Positions 6,937-12,960 of a stretch of DNA of 39,465 nucleotides are shown here, in pieces. The notes below the pieces were generated by a model that was not told the DNA's origin, made no database searches, and saw only the letters and a program-made list of their open reading frames with translations. This stretch comes from a virus: positions 1 through 39,465 of IMG/VR virus record IMGVR_UViG_3300028392_000136; one strand, written 5' to 3'. The position numbers and the translations under genes were made by a program. Numbering within the stretch: the stretch's first letter is position 1; each line of letters begins with the position of its first letter.

Positions 6937-7838
6937 GCTTCCACCTCGCTCGGCTGGAGAGCCTCATCGCGGGCAGAAATCATCTCGTCAAGCTGATGCC
7001 GCTGCTCTGGCGAGAGCTTGCCTGCCGACTCCGCTTGGTCGGCATCATCGGAGATTTTGCCGAGCTCATCCACCGTCGAGGCCGCGGCCACCCGCTCCCT
7101 CCATCCGAGTCGCTTGGCCGGTGGCGCGAAGATCGGCGCGAGAGCCGAGATCTCCATCGGCAGCTCTTCCGCCAGGCCGTAGCGATTCTTAGCGTCCCAA
7201 GCGGCGGAGCGTTCCGTCCGCATGATTCTCTTTTTGCCGCCGGTCGCTTTGATCCGGCCGTCAGATCCCTCGGTGGTTCGCGTCTGGTAGGTGCAGAACA
7301 AGAGGAGATCGCACCATTCTTTGATCAGAGGTGCCACCTGCTTCGTAAGCTTGAGCTCGTACCGATCGTAGCCGTCGGCCATATCCGGAGGGCTTGTCTT
7401 CTGCACCTTGGAATGTGCTACGAAAACGACGTTGAAACCGCTCCCCACCAGAGCATCGCATTGAGAAAGAAGGCGGCCGAATCCCTCGCACAAATGGGTG
7501 AAGCCCTTCCCGTATCCAAAATCCTCAATGCTCTTTTTCTTGTGCTCGGCCAACAGATTTTCAACGAGCAATTTCTCCGCCCAGTCGGCGGAGTCGATCA
7601 CCACCGTTTGAAACTCGCTGTTGCGTCCGCCGCCGATCTCGGCCACCGCGGCCTTGAGCTCGTCCCATGAGGCGATCTGCACCCGAGCCACATCGAGGTG
7701 ATGCGTACCCTCCTCGGTATCGAGAATCACCGGCCGGGGGAACTCCGCCGCCAGTGTCGATTTCCCCACGCCTTCCGGGCCGTAGATCACCGCTCTCACC
7801 GGCGATTGCCTCCGCCCACGCTCAATCTTCAGTCCCAT
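6933..7838 (-). CDS. RecA-fold phage ATPase (AAA_24, Sak4-like recombinase candidate)
   Basis: 301 residues from ATG 7838 with AGGAGA upstream. Walker A is GPEGVGKS (20-27). VVIDSADW is the Walker B strand, and FNVVFVAHSKVQ fits the sensor region. This is the phage nucleotide-binding AAA_24 family, RecA-like core only, which includes Sak4-type single-strand annealing proteins that work with an SSB. The SSB-like gene 1.2 kb downstream in the same operon supports that role. The C-terminal ~70 residues after EISALAPIF are helical and family-variable. Recombination rather than packaging or replication is an inference. Confidence 0.8.
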   Translation of the reverse strand: MGLKIERGRRQSPVRAVIYGPEGVGKSTLAAEFPRPVILDTEEGTHHLDVARVQIASWDELKAAVAEIGGGRNSEFQTVVIDSADWAEKLLVENLLAEHKKKSIEDFGYGKGFTHLCEGFGRLLSQCDALVGSGFNVVFVAHSKVQKTSPPDMADGYDRYELKLTKQVAPLIKEWCDLLLFCTYQTRTTEGSDGRIKATGGKKRIMRTERSAAWDAKNRYGLAEELPMEISALAPIFAPPAKRLGWRERVAAASTVDELGKISDDADQAESAGKLSPEQRHQLDEMISARDEALQPSEVEA

Positions 7839-7929
7839 GATCTGATCTCCTGTGCCTACTGGTTTGAAAAAAATCCTGCCCCCCCTCCGTGGAGAGCAGG
7901 CGTAACACCCCGTAACAGCCTCCGTGCCA

Positions 7930-7948
7930 CCCCCGGCTCCGCCGGGGG
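7930..7948. terminator. Perfect GC hairpin in the gap below the 7956 gene
   Basis: CCCCCGGC (7930-7937), loop TCC, GCCGGGGG (7941-7948). It sits in the 117-bp gap between the minus-strand genes ending at 7956 and starting at 7838. No T-run follows, so it may attenuate or stabilise rather than terminate. A nearly identical stem occurs at 11874-11896 on the other side of the repressor. Confidence 0.35.
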
Positions 7949-7955
7949 CTCCTGA

Positions 7956-8402
7956 TCACCATTCCAGAATCTGATCGCTTGTGACTTCGCGCACCTGCTG
8001 GCCACCGCCGATGCGGTGAGCCGTCACCAGATACCGTCGCTCTTCCTCATCGATCACGGCCCGGATGATGCCGACAAAGATTCGCGTGAGGCCGTCGTTT
8101 TCCTCCACGAAATACCGGATCGTTTCGCCCGGCGCGAACTCGGCCACCGGCCGGCCCTTGCGGAGCCGCACGAGCACCGATCGCATCCGCGATTCCTCGG
8201 CGACGTCAGCAAGCGGCACCACCATCTCTCCGCCGCAGATGTCGATCGTGAGCCACAGCCCATCGATGCTCCTCACCCGTCCGTTCCATTCCTTGCCAGC
8301 GGTGCGGCCGCTGACGTCCTGGCCAACGATCACCGATCGTCCGCCGTAGGTTTCCTGCATCCCGGCCACGGCGGCCGCGTACTCAGCCTGATGTGCGTCC
8401 AT
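7956..8402 (-). CDS. Hypothetical beta-rich protein
   Basis: 148 residues from ATG 8402 (AGGAAG just upstream). A longer start at 8450 would overlap csrA by 68 bp. The body is beta-rich with repeated short barrels: GRVRSIDGLWLTIDICGGEM, then FAPGETIRYFVEENDG, then RIFVGIIRAVIDEEERRYLV. SH3-like or KOW-like folding is possible. It follows csrA in the operon with a 20-bp overlap. Family not recognised. Confidence 0.6.
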   Translation of the reverse strand: MDAHQAEYAAAVAGMQETYGGRSVIVGQDVSGRTAGKEWNGRVRSIDGLWLTIDICGGEMVVPLADVAEESRMRSVLVRLRKGRPVAEFAPGETIRYFVEENDGLTRIFVGIIRAVIDEEERRYLVTAHRIGGGQQVREVTSDQILEW

Positions 8403-8598
8403 TCGCTTCCTGCTCCTGTTTTTCTGCTTGAATCCGTACCCATAACTCACGCCTGAAAATCCCTTGATCGCGGTGAGCGGTAATGCCGATCTTCACCCTC
8501 GCCTCTAGCAGCTCCATCACCGTGATCTCCACATCGTCGGCCGGGTTTTCGCCCGGCAGAACGATCGATTGCCCCAAACGTCTTTCGAGAATCAGCAC
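8383..8598 (-). CDS. csrA: CsrA-family RNA-binding translational regulator
   Basis: 71 residues from GTG 8598, five bases after GGAGG. This start gives the canonical MLILERRLGQSIVL. VEITVMELLEARVKIGITAHRD and ELWVRIQAEKQ align well with bacterial CsrA, where the same C-terminal RIQAEK string is typical. The RNA-contacting N-terminal strand and the Arg in FRREL are kept. The only oddity is a 4-residue insertion near residue 17 (PGENPADD). CsrA dimers bind GGA motifs in mRNA leaders. A phage copy could repress its own mRNAs or reset host metabolism and motility. Confidence 0.85.
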   Translation of the reverse strand: MLILERRLGQSIVLPGENPADDVEITVMELLEARVKIGITAHRDQGIFRRELWVRIQAEKQEQEANGRTSG

Positions 8599-8978
8599 CA
8601 ACGCCTCCGATCAGATTCCGTGTGCAGCGTCTGGCCGGCAGCCACGCGGCGTGCCAGCTCGTTGATTCGTTCCGGTGTTCCGGGCTGGCTCGTCAGCGGC
8701 CCCGGCGTCATTGCGGCCCACACCTCATCCCGAACCGCTTCCAGCTCCTCGCAGCAGCGAGTCAGCAGGTCATGCAGGAGCGAGGGATCGCCGGCCGCGG
8801 CTCGTGCGGCGTGCTGCTCGCCGAGCAGGCTCCGGCCTCCGGCCGTTTCGGGCCTTGCGTACACGTTGACGCCGGAATGGAGCTGGCCATGAACGGCTCT
8901 GACGCGGTGGAGCCAGCGGGCGAGATCGGCGGGGATGCTGCGGGGCAGGCGAGGGGGGCGTCGTTCAACGCTGACCAC
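8592..8978 (-). CDS. Downstream half of a frame-switched early gene
   Basis: 128 residues from GTG 8978, but no Shine-Dalgarno precedes that codon. The sequence looks genuinely coding (ADLARWLHRVRAVHGQLHSG, LLHDLLTRCCEELEAVRDEV, ERINELARRVAAGQTLH) with high third-position GC. The frame to its 5' side is the one starting at 9415. The two meet at a run of six C (8952-8957), where a -1 shift would fuse them into one protein of roughly 270 residues. Stop TGA overlaps the csrA start. Function unknown. Confidence 0.5.
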   Translation of the reverse strand: MVSVERRPPRLPRSIPADLARWLHRVRAVHGQLHSGVNVYARPETAGGRSLLGEQHAARAAAGDPSLLHDLLTRCCEELEAVRDEVWAAMTPGPLTSQPGTPERINELARRVAAGQTLHTESDRRRWC

Positions 8979-9415
8979 AGGGCAGCGACGTCGGCGGCTC
9001 GCTGCGCAATTGCGGCTGCCGTTTTCCGTGGCCGGCGTCGCTCGGCGATCACCGATCGATCCACCCGCTCCGGCCGTTTTTTCCAGCTCACACGCGGTGT
9101 GACGAGCGGTGAGGAGAGGCGAGGCTGGAGCCGGGAGGCGAGATCCTTTTGCTCTGGCGTCCAAGATTCTTGGAGCTCGAGACAGGCGGCCTCGATCTGA
9201 TCGGGAGTGGGATCGTCTGGCGACGGAGTGCCTGACGCCTCGTAGATGACGGCATCCACCACGCTCACCGAGCAACCCATTGCCCAAGCGATTGTGCCGC
9301 GGCTCACCTGCCGCTGTTCCATCAGCATGATCCGTTCGCGATCGATCCGCGGCTCCGGCTCCGGCTCTTCCGGCAGCAGTCGGATCGCCGGCGGCCGGCG
9401 AAAGATCGTTCCCAT
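8762..9415 (-). CDS. First gene of the early operon, frame broken near its 3' end
   Basis: 217 residues from ATG 9415, with GGAGG five bases upstream; it is the first gene after the early promoter. DRERIMLMEQRQVSRGTIAWAM is a helix-turn-helix-like stretch, followed by WTPEQKDLASRLQPRLSSP and a basic helical region to about residue 155. Beyond that the sequence becomes Ser/Pro/Ala/Thr-rich with no clear structure, as expected from reading out of frame. The true continuation is probably the 8592-8978 frame through the C6 run. An early regulator or replication protein by position. Confidence 0.5.
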   Translation of the reverse strand: MGTIFRRPPAIRLLPEEPEPEPRIDRERIMLMEQRQVSRGTIAWAMGCSVSVVDAVIYEASGTPSPDDPTPDQIEAACLELQESWTPEQKDLASRLQPRLSSPLVTPRVSWKKRPERVDRSVIAERRRPRKTAAAIAQRAADVAALWSALNDAPLACPAASPPISPAGSTASEPFMASSIPASTCTQGPKRPEAGACSASSTPHEPRPAIPRSCMTC

Positions 9416-9533
9416 TTTGGCCTCCCTGTGTGGCGAGGCGATCGCTTGCGTCGTGCATCGGATGGCATCCTCGCCTCGTGTGTCCGGTGGATCGTGCCAC
9501 CGGGCTGCCCCCCCGCTGGGAGGCTGGGGGGAG

Positions 9534-9562
9534 TTTTTACTGGCTTTGGGAAAACCTGTCAA
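9534..9562 (-). promoter_or_regulatory. Early leftward promoter
   Basis: On the minus strand TTGACA (9562-9557, a perfect -35) is followed after exactly 17 bases by TAAAAA (9539-9534, 4 of 6 to the -10 consensus). It points into the first early gene at 9415. It is the best sigma-70-type promoter I saw in the window. Confidence 0.7.
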
Positions 9563-9576
9563 TGGGTATTCCCAAA
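9545..9576. promoter_or_regulatory. Probable repressor operator overlapping the early promoter
   Basis: Arms TTTGGGAAAACC (9545-9556) and GGTATTCCCAAA (9565-9576) form a 12-bp inverted repeat with one mismatch and an 8-bp centre that contains the -35 hexamer. A bound dimer would block RNA polymerase. The XRE repressor gene just upstream (9636-9902) is the natural ligand. No second copy of the motif was found by eye. Confidence 0.7.
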
Positions 9577-9635
9577 ATTGGTGAAACCGTGGCAAACAGC
9601 CGCAGAAAGCGGCTTACGGGGGGCGGCTGCAAATG

Positions 9636-9902
9636 CTAGCCAACCAAAGAATTCACTGGCACGCCAAGAGCGTCAGCGATTTTGATGGCGGTGTCGAGCC
9701 GCGGCCGAGTCTTGCCGGCCAGAACAGACCAGAGAGCATTGGCCGAAACCCCGGATTGCTCCGAAAGTTCCTGTCGGGTGAGGCCCTTCACCTTTGCGAG
9801 GCTTTCGATCCGCTCGCCAAGCGGCGAGAGCTGCACGGAGCGTGGCCTGCCGCCCAGATTCTTGGGAGTTGCTTCCGGCTGTTTTTTTCGGCCCGATACC
9901 AT
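9636..9902 (-). CDS. XRE-family helix-turn-helix repressor
   Basis: 88 residues from ATG 9902, eight bases after AAGGAGGG. A basic N-terminus (SGRKKQPEATPKNLGGRPR) precedes a complete HTH_3 domain: LGERIESLAKVKGLTRQELS, then EQSGVSANALWSVLAGKTRP with the recognition helix at SANALWSVLAG, then LDTAIKIADALGVPVNSLVG. There is no C-terminal peptidase domain, so it is not a LexA/CI-type self-cleaving repressor. It sits between the attachment site and the early promoter, the usual position of a phage lysogeny repressor, in the same direction as the early genes. Confidence 0.85.
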   Translation of the reverse strand: MVSGRKKQPEATPKNLGGRPRSVQLSPLGERIESLAKVKGLTRQELSEQSGVSANALWSVLAGKTRPRLDTAIKIADALGVPVNSLVG

Positions 9903-9914
9903 CGCTCGCTCCCT

Positions 9915-9935
9915 CCTTGACCAAATGCGTCAAGG
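9915..9935. promoter_or_regulatory. Inverted repeat over the repressor ribosome site
   Basis: CCTTGAC (9915-9921) and GTCAAGG (9929-9935) are a perfect 7-bp dyad around CAAATGC. On the minus strand the second arm is the AAGG of the repressor's AAGGAGGG ribosome site. It could be an autoregulatory operator or a small hairpin limiting repressor translation. Confidence 0.4.
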
Positions 9936-9989
9936 CCTTGCCTTCCGGCGGAGATCAACCATACGGTTCTCTCCCGCCGATGAATTGAC

Positions 9990-10043
9990 TACACCCCGCT
10001 GGGCTCGAACCAGCAACCTTCGGTTCCGTAGACCGATGCTCTC
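9990..10043 (-). other. Phage attachment site candidate: 3' part of a tRNA-Arg(ACG) gene
   Basis: On the minus strand, GAGAGCA is followed by a perfect anticodon arm (TCGGT-CTACGGA-ACCGA, anticodon ACG), variable loop AGGTT, T-arm GCTGG-TTCGAGC-CCAGC, then GGGGTGT and A. The 5' half is not tRNA: there is no GCTC to pair with GAGC and the acceptor 5' strand is wrong. Integrases commonly use such tRNA 3' ends, and carrying one in attP rebuilds the host gene after integration. It lies 117 bases from the integrase start. A run of eight T at 10093-10100 may bend the adjacent DNA. Confidence 0.75.
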
Positions 10044-10159
10044 CCTCTCAGGGGGCAGAGTTTGACGATTCTTCGGCCAAACACCCCCCATTTTTTTTGT
10101 TTGCCCCCCTCAAATAGATTCCCCGGCTGGCATGGATGCCTCCCACAAACGGAGCCCCC

Positions 10160-11050
10160 ATGCCAACTGTCCAAACTCTGTCCGGCTATTTGCCTGAATA
10201 CGGCCTCACGCGGGCCATCGGTGCTGAAACGGCTCGGCAGTACCGGATGAGCGTCGAATCACTTGAGCGGTTCGCCGGCGGCCCGCTCCCGCTGGATCGC
10301 CTCGATCCGCTCCAGGTGTCCGAGTGGCTGCGCCATCTGAGCGAGTCCCGAGCACCGGCAACCGTCCGCAGTAAACGGTGCCAGATCGTCGCGCTTTGGA
10401 GAGCAGCTGCCGATGACGGCCTCTGCCAGCCTCCCCAGCGGCGGATCAGATCGGCCAAATGCCCGTGGGTGGCTCCCACCGCTCTGGCGTTTGCCGATGT
10501 GCAAGGCCTTGTGGCGGCCTGCCACTTTCTCCCACGTGTCCACCCCTGCGGAATCCGGCGATCGGAATGGTGGGAGCTGGCAGTGCGCGTCGGCTGGGAC
10601 ACAGCGCTGCGGTGGAGCGACATGATCCATTTGCGGGTGGATCAGATCGGCCCGGAGGGGGTGGTGGTGGTGACGCAGCAGAAGACCGGCCGCCTGCTGG
10701 TGGGGAGGCTCCAGCGGAGCACGCTCGCCCTGGCGGTGGCGTCGGTGAGTCGCAGCCCGCGAGGTGTCCTGCTGCCGTGGGCCGCATCGCACGAGACATT
10801 CTCTGCGCAATTCCGCCGGCTCGCCGCGAAGGCTCGTCTGCCGGCTCGGGCCACGTGGAAATGGGTGCGCCGCGGCTCGGCCACCGATGCCGAGCTGCAC
10901 GAGCGAGGCTCGGCATCGCGGCACCTCGGCCATCGCGAGGGCTCGCGGGTGGCGGCGGAGTCCTACCTCGATCCGCGAATCCTCGGCGCGAGCGGCAGCG
11001 GAGCGAGGGAATTGACGATCGGCAATTCTGCGGGTAGGGTTGGCCCATGA
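10160..11050 (+). CDS. int: Tyrosine recombinase integrase
   Basis: 296 residues from ATG 10160 (GGAGC upstream; a start at 10136 lacks a ribosome site). An N-terminal SAM-like core-binding domain (~1-95) precedes the catalytic domain: ALRWSDMIHL supplies the first Arg (151), QQKTGR the Lys (175), KWVRRGSAT the second Arg with Lys in place of the usual His, LGHREGSRVAAESYLD the His (258) and the Tyr nucleophile (269). It would recombine the adjacent tRNA-Arg site with the host copy. First gene of the plus-strand operon, ATGA-coupled to the excisionase-like gene. Confidence 0.9.
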   Translation: MPTVQTLSGYLPEYGLTRAIGAETARQYRMSVESLERFAGGPLPLDRLDPLQVSEWLRHLSESRAPATVRSKRCQIVALWRAAADDGLCQPPQRRIRSAKCPWVAPTALAFADVQGLVAACHFLPRVHPCGIRRSEWWELAVRVGWDTALRWSDMIHLRVDQIGPEGVVVVTQQKTGRLLVGRLQRSTLALAVASVSRSPRGVLLPWAASHETFSAQFRRLAAKARLPARATWKWVRRGSATDAELHERGSASRHLGHREGSRVAAESYLDPRILGASGSGARELTIGNSAGRVGP

Positions 11051-11265
11051 AATCAACACGCATCAATCCAGCCGATTACCTCACGATCTCCCACGCCGCG
11101 GAGGCCGCGGGCGTGTCTGGATACTGGATGCGTCAGCAGGTGCGGAAGGGGACAATGGCAGGGGTGCAGATCGATGGCGTGTGGTTCGTCCTCCGCTCTG
11201 CGGCGGAAGGATTCCAGCGGCACCCAACGGCCGGCCGGCCGCGGGGGAGCGGGGAAAAAGCCTAG
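11047..11265 (+). CDS. Excisionase-like MerR/HTH_17 protein
   Basis: 72 residues, overlapping the integrase stop by ATGA. YLTISHAAEAAGVSGYWMRQ followed by GVQIDGVWFVLRSAAE is the HTH_17/excisionase pattern of a short winged helix: recognition helix SGYWMRQQVRKG, wing at QIDGVWF. The C-terminus is basic (RHPTAGRPRGSGEKA). Coupling to integrase suggests it directs excision. It could instead be a small regulator. Confidence 0.7.
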   Translation: MKSTRINPADYLTISHAAEAAGVSGYWMRQQVRKGTMAGVQIDGVWFVLRSAAEGFQRHPTAGRPRGSGEKA

Positions 11266-11310
11266 ATTCTGGGGGATTCGGCGAATCCAAAATAATTTTG
11301 GCTCACCCCC

Positions 11311-11339
11311 TTGCAATAGTATTGCCGATGTGCAATAAT
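11311..11339 (+). promoter_or_regulatory. Promoter with overlapping palindrome ahead of the small plus-strand genes
   Basis: TTGCAA (11311-11316), a 17-bp spacer, then AATAAT (11334-11339, 5 of 6 to consensus). The 13-bp palindrome GCAATA-G-TATTGC (11313-11325) covers the -35, and CCTTGC/GCAAGG flank the whole element. It would give the genes from 11392 on separate, regulated expression from int. The AT-rich composition stands out locally. Confidence 0.55.
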
Positions 11340-11391
11340 AGGCAAGGCGAGCACATGAGACTCGCAGCCTGCAACGCGAAGGAAACAAACG

Positions 11392-11607
11392 ATGACAACC
11401 ACCAAACTGACCGAATTTCTCTACACGGTTTCGCTGACGCGGGAGGGCAACACGTGGTACGCCCACGCGGACTCCGGAGAGCTACTCGCCAGCGGGCCGG
11501 GGAGGAAGTCCACCGTGGAGGCCCTCTATGCCGCCGCTCGGCAGCGGGGGATTCCCGTGGTGTGCATAGACGGGTCGTTTGTAGACGTTCCGTCCACTAC
11601 CCACTGA
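11392..11607 (+). CDS. Small hypothetical protein
   Basis: 71 residues. FLYTVSLTREGNTWYAHADS and RKSTVEALYAAARQRGIPVV suggest a beta hairpin plus one helix and a final strand (VCIDGSFVDV). The leader GAAGGAAACAAACG before ATG is shared, with small changes, by the two next genes, implying they are co-regulated. Not recognised. Confidence 0.6.
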   Translation: MTTTKLTEFLYTVSLTREGNTWYAHADSGELLASGPGRKSTVEALYAAARQRGIPVVCIDGSFVDVPSTTH

Positions 11608-11677
11608 CGAGCCTCGGGAGAGGCGAAACCGGCTCCGGCCGGTCTGGGTTCGACGACACCTACAACGGAAACGAACA

Positions 11678-11860
11678 ATGAAGGATGAAAAAAATATCGA
11701 ATACCGCCGGCGAGTCATTGCAAAGCGGCGCGGGCGGTTTGTTGTGCTCGCCAAGGACGGCACAGAGATTGAGGCGCATGCCACGTTGGCTGCTGCAAAG
11801 GCTCAGATCGACCGACTGATTGACCCTGTGGACGCCAGTTTCTACGGCTGCCCTATTTGA
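11678..11860 (+). CDS. Small basic hypothetical protein
   Basis: 60 residues, N-terminal half strongly basic (EYRRRVIAKRRGRF), then VVLAKDGTEIEAHATLAAAK and a helical end. Leader ACGGAAACGAACA resembles those of its neighbours. It might bind nucleic acid. No family recognised. Confidence 0.55.
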   Translation: MKDEKNIEYRRRVIAKRRGRFVVLAKDGTEIEAHATLAAAKAQIDRLIDPVDASFYGCPI

Positions 11861-11873
11861 CGATTGTCACCCG

Positions 11874-11896
11874 CCCCCCGGCACTTTGCCGGGGGG
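11874..11896. terminator. Perfect 10-bp GC hairpin between small plus-strand genes
   Basis: CCCCCCGGCA (11874-11883), loop CTT, TGCCGGGGGG (11887-11896). It begins 14 bases after the stop of the preceding gene and lacks a T-run. The stem resembles that at 7930-7948. It may attenuate transcription or protect mRNA ends. Confidence 0.4.
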
Positions 11897-11926
11897 CTCC
11901 ACCCGAGAACGAGAAGGAAACGCGCG

Positions 11927-12277
11927 ATGGATAACACGACAACCGAACTTTGCAACGCGACGCCTGAGCAATGGGATCGGTTTGAGGCTGCGGCCAATGC
12001 GTCAGGCCACGCAAGCGGCAAGTCTGCCGCCAACGATGGAAACCTGTGGAGCCTGACGGTTGCTGACGCGATTGCGTCGGTGACGGCCAAGGAATTTGAT
12101 TACTGCATCGCGTTTGCTGATGAATCAGTGGCGGGTGGCTTTCACGTTGTCGAATCTTTTACGGCCGCTGGTGACGATGCCGCCAACGCCTACGCCGAAA
12201 CCGAGTACGCCGGCCGCGAGTGGTACGTGCTCAATGCCAAGGGCGAAAACATCAACGGCGACAACAATAACGGCTGA
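11927..12277 (+). CDS. Acidic hypothetical protein
   Basis: 116 residues from ATG 11927, seven bases after GAAGGAAA; a longer start at 11864 would translate the hairpin. NATPEQWDRFEAAANASG, then DAIASVTAKEFDYCIAFADE, then AYAETEYAGREWYVLNAKGE, ending GDNNNG. Net acidic, mixed alpha/beta. The acidic character could suit a DNA-mimic or inhibitor, but that is speculation. Not recognised. Confidence 0.6.
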   Translation: MDNTTTELCNATPEQWDRFEAAANASGHASGKSAANDGNLWSLTVADAIASVTAKEFDYCIAFADESVAGGFHVVESFTAAGDDAANAYAETEYAGREWYVLNAKGENINGDNNNG

Positions 12278-12304
12278 CATTCACCGGCCACGGAGGGCCT
12301 TTCC

Positions 12305-12421
12305 ATGCGATCAGATCACCTCATCCGCTGCCTGCTGCTAGTGCGGCTGGGCCAAGAGCTGGGCACCGATACCGAGATCGCCCGAGCCGTTGCCAGCCTG
12401 ATCAGGATGCTGGCCGGCTGA
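12305..12421 (+). CDS. Very small helical protein, last gene of the plus-strand operon
   Basis: 38 residues, MRSDHLIRCLLLVRLGQELG ... LIRMLAG, from ATG 12305 with GGAGG eight bases upstream. Two short amphipathic helices are likely. The stop lies six bases before the inverted repeat at 12427. Supported by ribosome site and position only. Confidence 0.5.
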   Translation: MRSDHLIRCLLLVRLGQELGTDTEIARAVASLIRMLAG

Positions 12422-12426
12422 GCCCC

Positions 12427-12492
12427 CCGGAGCGTAGGCCACCGCCATCGCCTCAATAGTAGGGCTGGTGGGCAGAGCAGCCTACGCTCCGG
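12427..12492. terminator. Large inverted repeat between convergent operons
   Basis: CCGGAGCGTAGGC (12427-12439) and GCCTACGCTCCGG (12480-12492) are perfect 13-bp arms around a 40-nt loop. The plus-strand operon ends at 12421 and the minus-strand gene ends at 12482, so the repeat is placed to stop both. There is no clear T-run. A site for a protein that bridges the arms is the alternative. Confidence 0.55.
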
Positions 12493-12784
12493 ACGGCCGA
12501 GGGCAGGTGCCATTTGGGCACGCGCCGCAGGGGCACCGCTCAATGCGCTCGCCAGACGGCCCGGCCCGGAGCACCTTCCCCAGGCCGCCGCATTGCGGGC
12601 AGGGAGGCTTTGGTGCCGGTGGCGGTGGTGCGGGAGGTGTCGGTGCGGGCGGGGCTTCCTCCACCGCCTGCGCGGCGTAGGCGATCGCCACCGCGGCGGC
12701 CGCGGGCGGGTGGGCCTGCTCTACCGCGGCCGGCTCGGCCGCGAGGGACGCGAAGAAGGCTACCATCGTGTGCCAGAGCGTCAT
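12482..12784 (-). CDS. Membrane-proximal protein with C-terminal zinc-ribbon-like Cys cluster
   Basis: 100 residues from ATG 12784, ATGA-coupled to the gene upstream. A hydrophobic start (MTLWHTMVAFFASLAAEPAA) is followed by an Ala-rich helix, a proline linker (APTPPAPPPPAPKPP), then CPQCGGLGKV...CPCGACPNGTCP, a DnaJ-like CxxCG cluster that could bind zinc. The proline linker resembles a periplasm-spanning spacer. Possible role in lysis or the envelope. Not recognised. Confidence 0.6.
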   Translation of the reverse strand: MTLWHTMVAFFASLAAEPAAVEQAHPPAAAAVAIAYAAQAVEEAPPAPTPPAPPPPAPKPPCPQCGGLGKVLRAGPSGERIERCPCGACPNGTCPRPSGA

Positions 12785-12960
12785 GGGAAATAAATCTCCG
12801 TGGCCTTCCCAAGGGCTCCAGATGCCGCAGCCACCACGCCGAACGTGCCGAGCATCTTCCACACCACCTCTTCCGTCACTGCTCCCCACAGCCCGAGCAC
12901 GGCCAGAACAGCCGAGAGCAGGATCAATCCGCAGAGCGTGGCGCCAACGTATTTCTTCAT
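12781..12960 (-). CDS. Small membrane protein, holin-like
   Basis: 59 residues from ATG 12960, with GGAGG eight bases upstream. A first transmembrane segment spans about 6-28 (ATLCGLILLSAVLAVLGLWG) and a second, weaker one about 36-50 (MLGTFGVVAAASGALG), with few charges. Two short membrane helices fit a class II holin. ATGA overlap downstream. A holin role is an inference from size and location. Confidence 0.55.
   Translation of the reverse strand: MKKYVGATLCGLILLSAVLAVLGLWGAVTEEVVWKMLGTFGVVAAASGALGKATEIYFP

Noticed and set aside
8979-9500. 5' part of the frame ending at 8592 as a 302-residue gene
   Set aside because: The stretch before about 8990 is Arg/Gly/Ser shadow sequence in the wrong frame; the 9415 gene is the better reading there.
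9990-10058. Functional D-arm-less tRNA-Arg
   Set aside because: Six weak acceptor pairs can be forced, but with no D-stem and a position beside integrase an attachment-site fragment is simpler.
10093-10100. Run of eight T as an intrinsic terminator
   Set aside because: No stable stem precedes it in the plus direction; more likely bent DNA near attP.
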